A stretch of 64,000 nucleotides of DNA from Pedobacter sp. PF22-3 (lineage in GTDB: Bacteria; Bacteroidota; Bacteroidia; Sphingobacteriales; Sphingobacteriaceae), in the NCBI RefSeq assembly GCF_026239555.1, contig NZ_JAPIVP010000008.1:124001-188000 (forward strand), read 5' to 3'. The notes beneath the pieces are model-generated. The model worked only from the letters and a program-made list of their open reading frames with translations. It did not search any database and was not told where the DNA came from. Shown here one piece after another: positions 46,021 through 54,199 of the stretch. The translations under genes and the position numbers were made by a program. Numbering within the stretch: position 1 is the stretch's first letter; each line of letters starts with the position of its first letter.

Positions 46021-47421
46021 TTAAAATTTAAAGTAGTTTTTTGCGTTAAAATACGAAATATCCTGAACAATTTTGCCCACCCATTCCAAATCGTTAGGCA
46101 ATTCACCGTGCTCAATATCTTCCCCAAACAGGTTACAAACAATCCGCCTGAAATACTCGTGACGTGGGAAAGAAAGGAAACTGCGCGAATCGGTAAGCAT
46201 ACCCACCATGCGGCTTAAAAGACCCATGTTCGACAGCGCGTTTAACTGTTTGATCATCCCATCTTTTTGATCTAAAAACCACCAGGCCGAACCAAACTGT
46301 ACTTTACCTGCAACGGAGCCGTCGTTAAAATTACCGATCATGGTGGCAATTAATTCATTATCGGCTGGATTAAGATTATAAATAATGGTTTTGGCCAGTT
46401 TATCCTGATTATCCAAGCGGTTTAAGAATTTAGAAAGCATACGTGCCTGGCTAAAATCGCCGATTGAATCCCAGCCGGTATCAGGTCCTAGCTGTCTTAA
46501 CATACGGGCATTGTTATTACGCAAAGCACCAAGGTGGTATTGTTGTACCCAACCCTTTTCATGATCCCATTCTGCAAAATAAACCAGCATAGCCGATTTA
46601 AATTTCAGGTTTTCTTCATACGAAATATTTTGCTTACTGCGGATTTTATCAAAGATTGCTGCGATTTCAGCATCGGTATAATCTTCAGCATAAATCTGCT
46701 CTAAACCATGGTCAGAAACTGAACAGCCATTTGCCGCAAAGTAATCATGACGGCTTTTTAAAGCATCAATGTAATCCTGAAAACTGCTAATGCTTTTATT
46801 GGCAACACTTTCCAGTTTGTCGATATATTCATTTAAACCTTCAATATCATCACTATTCATGGCCTTATCGGGGCGGAAGGCAGGCAACATTTTTAGGTTC
46901 GCGCCTTCTCTGGCCAGTTGTTGATGAAAGTTCAGGCTATCTAAAGGATCGTCTGTAGTACAAACAGCCTCTACATTCATTTTTGCCAATAAACCACGAA
47001 CTGAATATTCTGGAGTTTGTAGTTTAGCTGAACATTCGTCGAAAATTTTCTGTGCCGTTTTGCCTGATAACAGTTCTTCTATTCCGAAATAGCGCTGAAG
47101 CTCTAAATGTGTCCAATGATATAGTGGATTGCGTAAGGTATAGGGAACGGTTTCGGCCCATTTTTCAAATTTTTCAAAATCAGATCCTATTCCAGTGATG
47201 TATTTTTCATCCACACCATTGGCTCGCATTGCCCTCCACTTGTAATGATCGCCGGCAAGCCAAACCTGGCTGATATTGGCAAATTGCGTATTATTGGCAA
47301 TCTGCTCAGGAATAAGGTGATTATGGTAATCGATAATTGGCAATGATTTTGCAAAATTGTGATACAGCTTTTCGGCAGCTTTACTTTGCAAAAGAAAATT
47401 TTCGTCTAAAAAAGATTTCAT
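46021..47421 (-). CDS. uxaC: Uronate isomerase
   Basis: A 466-residue TIM-barrel metalloenzyme of the amidohydrolase superfamily that turns D-galacturonate into D-tagaturonate (and glucuronate into fructuronate). The metal site begins with His33 and His35 in DYHNHLIPEQIA. Typical stretches are NPLYHWTHLELQRYF (near 115), CTTDDPLDSL (near 183), GMLTDSRSFLSFPRHEYFRR near the end. No signal peptide. It is the first step of the pathway that UxaB, UxaA, KdgK and KdgA complete in this run. Confidence 0.96.
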   Translation of the reverse strand: MKSFLDENFLLQSKAAEKLYHNFAKSLPIIDYHNHLIPEQIANNTQFANISQVWLAGDHYKWRAMRANGVDEKYITGIGSDFEKFEKWAETVPYTLRNPLYHWTHLELQRYFGIEELLSGKTAQKIFDECSAKLQTPEYSVRGLLAKMNVEAVCTTDDPLDSLNFHQQLAREGANLKMLPAFRPDKAMNSDDIEGLNEYIDKLESVANKSISSFQDYIDALKSRHDYFAANGCSVSDHGLEQIYAEDYTDAEIAAIFDKIRSKQNISYEENLKFKSAMLVYFAEWDHEKGWVQQYHLGALRNNNARMLRQLGPDTGWDSIGDFSQARMLSKFLNRLDNQDKLAKTIIYNLNPADNELIATMIGNFNDGSVAGKVQFGSAWWFLDQKDGMIKQLNALSNMGLLSRMVGMLTDSRSFLSFPRHEYFRRIVCNLFGEDIEHGELPNDLEWVGKIVQDISYFNAKNYFKF

Positions 47422-47467
47422 GCTATGTAATTTGAGATAAGAGATTTGAGATGATCAAAACACTTAT

Positions 47468-47687
47468 CTATTCATATTTTATTTATGCTCGGCCTATATC
47501 CTCACAGACCGGAACTCAATTTGTATTTTATCGGTTTGTGGTCAGTGAGGACATAGACCACGGCAATTAAGTACTCATCTATTCATTTTTTATTTAGCCC
47601 CGGTTTGTGTCTCCACAGACCGGAACTTAATTTGTATTTATCTATCTGTGGTCAGTAGGCACACAGACCACGGCTATTGCAAGCTAA
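47468..47687. repeat. Tandem duplication (110 bp twice) carrying family C hairpins
   Basis: Two copies of a 110-base unit lie head to tail: 47468-47577 and 47578-47687. Each begins CTATTCAT(A/T)TTTTATTTA and holds two hairpins. The unit-1 hairpins are at 47490-47512 and 47538-47561, the unit-2 hairpins at 47600-47623 (CCGGTTTGTGTCTCCACAGA then CCGG) and 47648-47671. The stems GGTCTGTG/CACAGACC match the copies after xylA (6439, 6483). It fills the 335-base gap between uxaA and uxaC. Confidence 0.8.
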
Positions 47688-47756
47688 AGGCGATTGCAAG
47701 GTTAGCCGCATAAACCTCCGACCTCGGTCTTCCAACTTCGGACTAATGACTCTGGA

Positions 47757-49403
47757 CTACAAACTAACGCCCCGTTTCCATGGGATAAAATCATCCTGAT
47801 TAAGCAATACAGCTTTAGGAATTACTTCACCACTGGCCGCTTTAATACAATATTCCAGGATATCTTCGCCCATTTGTTCGATGGTTTTTTCCCCTTCTAT
47901 CACCGGACCACAGTTGATATCGATGATATCGCTCATGCGTTTGGTTAGTGCATTATTGGTAGATACTTTAATGGTAGGGCAAACCGGATTTCCAGTAGGC
48001 GTTCCCAAACCGGTAGTGAACAAAATTAAAGTTGCACCTGATGCAGCCTTACCCGTAGTGGCCTCCACATCATTTCCTGGCGTACAAACCAAGTTTAAGC
48101 CTGGTTTTTTTGCTGGTTCGGTATAATCCAAAACATCTTCTACCGGCGATGTTCCACCTTTTTTGGCTGCTCCAGTACTTTTAATCGCATCGGTAATTAA
48201 TCCATCTTTAATATTACCCGGTGATGGGTTCATGAAAAATCCAGAACCTACATTTTCTGCCGATTGATTGTAGGCTGTCATCAACTGGATGAACTTACGT
48301 GCGGCTGTTTCATCTTTGGTCCGGTCAATCAATTGTTGTTCTGCGCCACAAAGTTCAGGAAACTCAGCAAGGAGCACAGTACCGCCCAGGGCCACCAATA
48401 AATCGGAAGTATAACCTACAGCAGGGTTGGCACTGATTCCGCTAAAACCATCGCTACCACCACATTTCACCCCCAAAACCAATTTACTTAATGGTGCCGG
48501 CTGACGCTCGACTTTATTGATTTCAGTTAAACCGATAAAAGTTTTACGGATGGCTTCTTTTACCAGTTGCTCTTCGCTCTGCGATTGTTGCTGCTCAAAA
48601 ACAAATAAAGGTTTATCGAAATTAGGGTTACGTTGTTTCAGGTCTTCCATAAAATCGTGCACCTGCAAATTCTGGCAGCCTAAGCTCAATACAGTTACAC
48701 CAGCAACATTAGGATGATCGGCATAGGCAGCTAATAACTTGCTTAACACGGCAGCATCCTGACGGGTACCACCACAACCGCCCTGGTGATTTAAAAATTT
48801 AATGCCATCAACGTTTTTAAACACACGGCCAGCAGATGGATTAGCCAAACCGATGGAATCCGGATCAGCCTCACCTAAAATTTCACCGTTTTTATAAGCC
48901 TCAACCAGTTGGTGGGCGTATGATTTATATTTATCCGTTACTGCATAACCCAACTCGTTGTGTAAAGCCTCACGGATTACATCCAAGTTTCGGTTTTCGC
49001 AGAAAACGGTCGGTATAAACAGCCAATAATTTGCAGTACCCACGCGGCCATCGCTACGGATGTAACCATTAAAAGTTCTGCCTTCAAACTTAGCCACATC
49101 TGGTGCCTGCCACTCGTAATGGTAAGGACGGAATTCAAAAGGATCAGATGCATGTTTGGTATTTTCGGTGTCCATTAAGCCGCCTTTAAGGATAAAGTGC
49201 TGTGCTTTGCCTACCAATACGCCATACATCATAATGTGATCGCCCGGATTCATATCCTGCATAAAAAATTTATGCTTGGCCGGGATGTCATCCTGTAAAA
49301 TATATTCCTGTCCATCGTAGATAACTGTTTCGCCTTTTGCCAGGTTTTGCAGCGCAACCAATACATTATCGTTAGGATGGATTTTTAAAATTCGAGTAAC
49401 CAT
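47757..49403 (-). CDS. uxaA: Altronate dehydratase (UxaA, fused form)
   Basis: A 548-residue enzyme that dehydrates D-altronate to 2-keto-3-deoxygluconate, using iron. An N-terminal SAF domain (about 1-85) is fused to the catalytic UxaA-type domain. Motifs are GGCGGTRQDAAVL (near 205-217), VLGVKCGGSDGFSGISANPA (near 308), the LCGAEQQL segment, and INCGPVIEGEKTIEQMGEDI near the end. Some bacteria have these as two separate proteins; here they are one. It starts 1 base after the uxaB stop, so both are cotranscribed. Confidence 0.95.
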   Translation of the reverse strand: MVTRILKIHPNDNVLVALQNLAKGETVIYDGQEYILQDDIPAKHKFFMQDMNPGDHIMMYGVLVGKAQHFILKGGLMDTENTKHASDPFEFRPYHYEWQAPDVAKFEGRTFNGYIRSDGRVGTANYWLFIPTVFCENRNLDVIREALHNELGYAVTDKYKSYAHQLVEAYKNGEILGEADPDSIGLANPSAGRVFKNVDGIKFLNHQGGCGGTRQDAAVLSKLLAAYADHPNVAGVTVLSLGCQNLQVHDFMEDLKQRNPNFDKPLFVFEQQQSQSEEQLVKEAIRKTFIGLTEINKVERQPAPLSKLVLGVKCGGSDGFSGISANPAVGYTSDLLVALGGTVLLAEFPELCGAEQQLIDRTKDETAARKFIQLMTAYNQSAENVGSGFFMNPSPGNIKDGLITDAIKSTGAAKKGGTSPVEDVLDYTEPAKKPGLNLVCTPGNDVEATTGKAASGATLILFTTGLGTPTGNPVCPTIKVSTNNALTKRMSDIIDINCGPVIEGEKTIEQMGEDILEYCIKAASGEVIPKAVLLNQDDFIPWKRGVSL

Positions 49404-49404
49404 T

Positions 49405-50916
49405 TTAATTTGTTATTTCTGAATGCAAGTTACTTAAAGTTTCTTTTGCACCCTTGTTCTGTAATAAATCAAGGTAAGATTTTACGGCCGCGTTAAAGCC
49501 AGGGTAATCGTTCAGATTTTTGTCCCAAAGGCGTATGTCGCCTAGGGTATGATGTACAACAGTTTCAGGATCTTTCCAATATTCGTATAACACTTCCGCA
49601 AATTCATCCTGTATAGGGTAGGTTTTTCCATTTGCACTGGCAGTATAGGTTTCTCCATCTTTATTCACATTCATGAAAAGAATATAAGCGGCTACACCCA
49701 TAGCAGTAAGTTGAGGCACTTCATTATTTAAAGCATAATATCTTCTGATCAGCGGCATATTACGCATTTGCATTTTTGAAGTGAAATTTAACGTAATGGC
49801 TTGCCATTGGTGTTCTAAAGATGGGTTGCTAAAGCGGTCGATAACGCTCTCTGCAAAGGCAATCGCTTCATTGTAGGTAATATCTTCATTCACCACAGCA
49901 GGGGCAATTTCATCTTTCATTAATTTTAATACATTGGCCGAGAAATCTTTATTCGCCATAGCTTCTTTTACCGTATTAAAGCCTGCTAAAATGGCCAAAC
50001 CGCAGCTTATCGTATGTGTACCATTAAGCAGCCGGAGTTTTAGTTCTTTAAATTTATCAATGGAAGGAACAATGAAAATGCCTTTATCTGCTTTTGCGAA
50101 AGACAATACGTCCTTCACTTTTTCGCTTGATGATTCGATTGCCCAAAGCCTGAAAGGCTCGGCCATGATCATCAGTTCATCTTCGTAACCCAGTTCGCGT
50201 TCAATAGCTTTATGTGCTGCTTCAGGAAGTTTGCCTGGCACAATCCGATCAACTAAGGTTTTACAAAAATGATTGGCTGTTCTTAACCAGTTTTCGAAAT
50301 CCCAGCCTAATTTATTCTGGATAGCCAGATCAAGCAAAATTTCTTTCAGTTTATCAGCATTATCACTGATGAGTTCTGTAGGAACGATCACCATTCCGCT
50401 TTCTTCTGATCCATTAAAGGCCGTATAGCGTTCGTGCAAAAAGGCCAGTAATTTGCCAGGGTAAGATTGTGGCGGGTTATCAGTGATCTTATCTTCGCTT
50501 TTTACAATACCTACTTCTGTGGTATTCGAAATTACGACTTGAAGTGCTGGCTGGTGTGCAGCTTTTAAAATTTCTGTCCAATCTTGCGAAGCCGATAAAA
50601 CACGGCTTATCGAAGCGTTGATGGTGTTTTCTTCCACACTAACACTATCTTCAATGCCTTTTACACAAAGCGTGTATAAATTATCCTGCTTTGAAAATGC
50701 ATCAGCACCGCCTTTTGACGTAGATTTAACAACAAGAACACGGCCGTTAAACATTCCTTTCTGGTTGGCCTTATCAATAAAATAATCGGGTAAGCCACGC
50801 AGTAAAACACCTGTACCAAACTGGATTACCTTCTCTGGTAAGGTTAAGATTTCGGCTGTAGGTTTTGTAACCTTTTCGCCATTAATGTTTTTTAAATTTT
50901 CTTTGTTTAAAATCAT
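49405..50916 (-). CDS. uxaB: Tagaturonate reductase (altronate oxidoreductase)
   Basis: A 503-residue NAD-dependent enzyme of the mannitol dehydrogenase family that reduces D-tagaturonate to D-altronate. The nucleotide loop is QFGTGVLLRGLPDYFIDKA (32-50) and the catalytic Lys lies in KLRLLNGTHTISCG (near 290-303), with the ANGKTYPIQDEFAEVLYEYW C-terminal part. The order uxaB-uxaA, separated by 1 base, and uxaC further on gives the whole isomerase pathway. Length is typical for UxaB. Confidence 0.95.
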   Translation of the reverse strand: MILNKENLKNINGEKVTKPTAEILTLPEKVIQFGTGVLLRGLPDYFIDKANQKGMFNGRVLVVKSTSKGGADAFSKQDNLYTLCVKGIEDSVSVEENTINASISRVLSASQDWTEILKAAHQPALQVVISNTTEVGIVKSEDKITDNPPQSYPGKLLAFLHERYTAFNGSEESGMVIVPTELISDNADKLKEILLDLAIQNKLGWDFENWLRTANHFCKTLVDRIVPGKLPEAAHKAIERELGYEDELMIMAEPFRLWAIESSSEKVKDVLSFAKADKGIFIVPSIDKFKELKLRLLNGTHTISCGLAILAGFNTVKEAMANKDFSANVLKLMKDEIAPAVVNEDITYNEAIAFAESVIDRFSNPSLEHQWQAITLNFTSKMQMRNMPLIRRYYALNNEVPQLTAMGVAAYILFMNVNKDGETYTASANGKTYPIQDEFAEVLYEYWKDPETVVHHTLGDIRLWDKNLNDYPGFNAAVKSYLDLLQNKGAKETLSNLHSEITN

Positions 50917-51004
50917 ATTCTTGCGATTTCCGTCATTACCAGTAACAAAGTAGTATCATTCAGAATAAGATTACTTCGTGACGCACCATGACGATTTCTA
51001 TTTT

Positions 51005-52036
51005 TTATTTCCCATTCGCGGTTAACCACTTCGGGTATTCTTTTTCAATTAATTTTTGCCCCCAGTTGCCATACCAGGCATATCCATTGCGCCTTTCAGG
51101 GCTTAATTCTTCTAATTTTGTTTTAATCGTATTGTCCCGATCGCCAAAAATCGGTGTATTTTTATCAAGGTCGTAAAAGCGCGCCCAGGCAATTGCAGTA
51201 GGGTCTGCAACCAAAGCCGAAGTTTTAACATTGGTTTCAGGGTTTTTCAATCTATCAAAACGGTAGCCTACAATTTTATAGGTATCGAACCATTTTACTG
51301 CTGCTGTAATTGCATTTTTTTCTGCAGCAGAAGGAGTTTTGATCCGCATTAAAAAGCGGATAATTCCGACTGACTCGCTCGTACTCAATGAGGCTGGTTC
51401 AAACGCCCTGGCCTTTGCGGGCAACATCGAATCTTTATTATACTGTGCGGCCCAAATACTTAAAACACCCTTTTGTTTTACCTGTGTATTTAAAATACAA
51501 TCGATGCCCTTCGCAACTGCTTTTTCTGCCTTTTTGATGTAGGCTGGATTTACAACATCAAAATCGTTCGTTTGCGTGGCAATATCCTGTAAGATGTTCA
51601 GCACGTTGATCATGGCATCATCGTTATAAGTAATTTCTGAACGGTACGAAGATTGATCAGGATAATATTGTGGCCAGCCACCATTGGCATATTGTGCCGA
51701 TAAAATATAGTCAAGGCCTTTTTCTGCAGCAGCCAAATAAGCTTTGTTCTTTGTTTTTTTATACACCTTTACCAGGTAAACCACTTCTCTACTGGTCGCT
51801 TTATTATCGAAAGTAGCATGTAAATCTTTAGTTGCCTTTATTTTGGCCAACAATTCAGGCGTTAAAACTGCGTCATAGTTAACCACGCTCTTATCCTCCA
51901 GCTGCTTTGGCCAGCCACCATTTCCCAATTGATAAACAAGCATTTTATCTGCCGTAGAATCGGTAGGCTGCTGGGCATAACACGATAGTAATAAAGTGCT
52001 GCAGATTAGGGTGAACAATATTTTTATTTTCATCAT
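51005..52036 (-). CDS. pelA: Pectate lyase (PL10)
   Basis: A 343-residue lipoprotein or secreted enzyme that cuts de-esterified homogalacturonan by beta-elimination. The start MMKIKILFTLICSTLLLSC is chosen over the ATG 105 bases upstream because it begins the lipoprotein signal directly, with lipobox LLLSC. PL10 marks are GNGGWPKQLEDKS early, HATFDNKATSREVVYLVKVY, NGGWPQYYPDQSSYRSEITY, NDDAMINVLN, and TSESVGIIRFLMRI. PL10 folds into an (alpha/alpha) toroid. Its own promoter region carries the REP at 52145. It follows GH105 with 224 bases between. Confidence 0.9.
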   Translation of the reverse strand: MMKIKILFTLICSTLLLSCYAQQPTDSTADKMLVYQLGNGGWPKQLEDKSVVNYDAVLTPELLAKIKATKDLHATFDNKATSREVVYLVKVYKKTKNKAYLAAAEKGLDYILSAQYANGGWPQYYPDQSSYRSEITYNDDAMINVLNILQDIATQTNDFDVVNPAYIKKAEKAVAKGIDCILNTQVKQKGVLSIWAAQYNKDSMLPAKARAFEPASLSTSESVGIIRFLMRIKTPSAAEKNAITAAVKWFDTYKIVGYRFDRLKNPETNVKTSALVADPTAIAWARFYDLDKNTPIFGDRDNTIKTKLEELSPERRNGYAWYGNWGQKLIEKEYPKWLTANGK

Positions 52037-52144
52037 TTTGTTTGTTCCATGGTCCAGACCACTAATTTTCTTTTTGTTTCCTGTGCCATAGTTATTGTTT
52101 GCCACGGAGACACGGATTAACACGGAGTATTTTTCATCCAATAT

Positions 52145-52212
52145 GTCACGTTGAGCTTGTCGAAATGCTGTTTGCAGTAATTTAACAAGTAATTCGACAG
52201 ACTCAGGATGAC
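52145..52212. repeat. REP element, GTCATCCTGAG family, inside an outer inverted repeat
   Basis: GTCACGTTGAGCTTGTCGAA at 52145-52164 pairs with TTCGACAGACTCAGGATGAC at 52193-52212 (15 of 20). This is the common GTCATCCTGAGCTTGTCGAA type of bacterial REP. It is bracketed by GCCACGGAGACACGGA (near 52102) and TCTGTGTCCATC...TCTGTGG (near 52228-52252), as if inserted into an older hairpin. Confidence 0.65.
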
Positions 52213-52260
52213 AATCCTATTTAGTTATCTGTGTCCATCCTTTTCATCTGTGGTTAAATC

Positions 52261-54192
52261 CTACTTCTTCCCGGGCACCTGTCTAATCAACCAGTTTACC
52301 AAGTCATTTGTGGCTTTAAAATTTTCAAACTCAGCAGGTAATTTTCTACCATCGATATACTCATTATAAAACCATGGATCACCCACGGCGAAAACTGTTC
52401 CTTTACCATATTTTGCGGTGGCAATAATCACATCTCCTTTATCGGTTAAGGCAGAAACAGCCGGACTTTTAGCCACAATGGTCGATATTTCTTTGATATA
52501 TACTTTTCTGGCTGTTTTAAAAACAGTATTTCCATCCGGAATTTTTATTGCCCCCTGTTCAAAATTCGTACCCTGAACTTTATTACGGCTATCTTCATTA
52601 AAATGGATTCCGAAGGTTTCAGGCAGCACATTAAATTTTGAGATTTCGCAATTGCCCACATCATTTAAAAGCAGCACCAAAACGCCACCAGCTTTTACCC
52701 ATTCACTGATCTGTTTAGCATGTGCAGCATCCATAAAATTTGGGTTTGCCGTTTCTTTTTCAGTATCCGGATCTACAATAATGTAAATGTTACTGCCTTT
52801 TAAGTTAACAGTTGTTGGTGCAGCTTTAAGCGTATTGGTTTTTACGCCAGCATCGTTAAATACTTTTCCGAATAAAGAGAATCCATTGTTATCATCTTCT
52901 TCCCAAAGATAATGAAAAGGGATTTTATCTCCGGTAGGACCAACCATATATTCATTGTTAAAGAAATTATCAACGGTAACGGTTAAACCTTTACCTGGTT
53001 TTGGCAACTGATCTATTTCCATTTCAGAAGCAGCACAGATAAATGCGCCTACACCTTTTGGATCATTGGTGATTACCTTTTCACTGATGTAATAATCGAA
53101 GCTACCATCACGATATTTAGGCTTTCCCCCCAAACCAGATACGGAAACAGTTTTAGTAAGGTTTACCCTTTCATCGCCTGCTTTTTCTATAAATTCTTTC
53201 TTTAAACCGGCATAGCCCTTATTTGCAGCGCTCATAAAAGATGGGGCTAACCAGCCTTTATGCACTCCTTTGGCCAAGCCGTACACAAACATGCTAGAAG
53301 CCGAACTCTCCAGGTAATTTCCTTTACGGGTTGGCATATCCAAAATATCAAACCAAACTCCCGATTTAGGATCCTGGTATTTTACCGCTGCAGTTGCCGT
53401 ACGGTTTAAAATGGCGATTAGCTCTTTTCGTTGCGGATGATTGGCCGGAAAATTATCCAGCACATCTACCAAAGCCATCATATACCAGCCCATTGCCCTG
53501 GCCCAAAAATTTGGTGAAAGTCCAGTTTTTTTATCGGCCCACTGCTCTGTTCTACTTTCATCGTAACCGTGATAAAGTAACCCTGTTTTAGCATTGCGGG
53601 CATTTTTCTCCATTAGGATAAATTGCTTTGCAATGTCGTCGAAAGCGGCATCCTTTTTCATCAGCTTGGCATACTCCGTATAAAATGGTTCGCCCATATA
53701 CAAACCATCCAGCCACATCTGGTTTGGATAAATTTTCTTATGCCAAAAACCACCTTCTTTGGTACGCGGCTGTTTCTGCAGTTGATCATATAATTTATTT
53801 GCTGCCAACAGGTATTTCTGCTGACCGGTAACTTTATACAATAATAATAATGAGCGACCATTTTTAATGTTATCAATATTAAAATCATCTGGTTTATACG
53901 TCGCAATATTACCTTCTTTATCCAGGTAAGCATCCATCGAACTCTGGATGTACTTAAAATATTTACCGTTGCCGGTATTGAGCCAAACCATTGCGGCCCC
54001 TTCCAAAACAACCCCCATATCATAGGTCCATTTGGGGCCCTTAGCACCTTTTAACAGCATGGTATCCTGAAACAGTTTTTCCATCGCAGTTAAGGTTAAC
54101 TGTTCAGATAATTTCTTTTGGGCAAATCCACTTTGTGTTAAAATAGAAAAACCAATAAGTGCAATTACTGTATATAAGATTGATTTCTTCAT
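52261..54192 (-). CDS. Unsaturated rhamnogalacturonyl hydrolase (GH105) fused to DUF4350
   Basis: A 643-residue exported enzyme (signal peptide 1-24, ending GFAQ). Residues about 35-385 form a GH88/GH105 (alpha/alpha)6 barrel with catalytic Asp162 in NQMWLDGLYMGEPF and the aromatic FWARAMGWYMMALVDVLDNF segment near 230-250. It removes the unsaturated uronic acid that lyases leave at the chain end. The C-terminal part (about 415-635) resembles DUF4350, with EYMVGPTGDKIPFHYLWEED, VKAGGVLVLLLNDVGN and KYGKGTVFAVGDPWFYNEYI; its role is unknown. It lies 7 bases from the GH28 gene in the same transcript. Confidence 0.9.
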   Translation of the reverse strand: MKKSILYTVIALIGFSILTQSGFAQKKLSEQLTLTAMEKLFQDTMLLKGAKGPKWTYDMGVVLEGAAMVWLNTGNGKYFKYIQSSMDAYLDKEGNIATYKPDDFNIDNIKNGRSLLLLYKVTGQQKYLLAANKLYDQLQKQPRTKEGGFWHKKIYPNQMWLDGLYMGEPFYTEYAKLMKKDAAFDDIAKQFILMEKNARNAKTGLLYHGYDESRTEQWADKKTGLSPNFWARAMGWYMMALVDVLDNFPANHPQRKELIAILNRTATAAVKYQDPKSGVWFDILDMPTRKGNYLESSASSMFVYGLAKGVHKGWLAPSFMSAANKGYAGLKKEFIEKAGDERVNLTKTVSVSGLGGKPKYRDGSFDYYISEKVITNDPKGVGAFICAASEMEIDQLPKPGKGLTVTVDNFFNNEYMVGPTGDKIPFHYLWEEDDNNGFSLFGKVFNDAGVKTNTLKAAPTTVNLKGSNIYIIVDPDTEKETANPNFMDAAHAKQISEWVKAGGVLVLLLNDVGNCEISKFNVLPETFGIHFNEDSRNKVQGTNFEQGAIKIPDGNTVFKTARKVYIKEISTIVAKSPAVSALTDKGDVIIATAKYGKGTVFAVGDPWFYNEYIDGRKLPAEFENFKATNDLVNWLIRQVPGKK

Positions 54193-54199
54193 GACGCTC

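Noticed and set aside
47440..47470. TTTGAGAT-type short repeats near uxaC
   Set aside because: Only two imperfect copies and no link to a promoter; probably chance in AT-rich DNA.
47468..47687. Possible CRISPR array
   Set aside because: There are only two 110-base units with nearly identical interiors and no variable spacers, and no cas gene is in the window.
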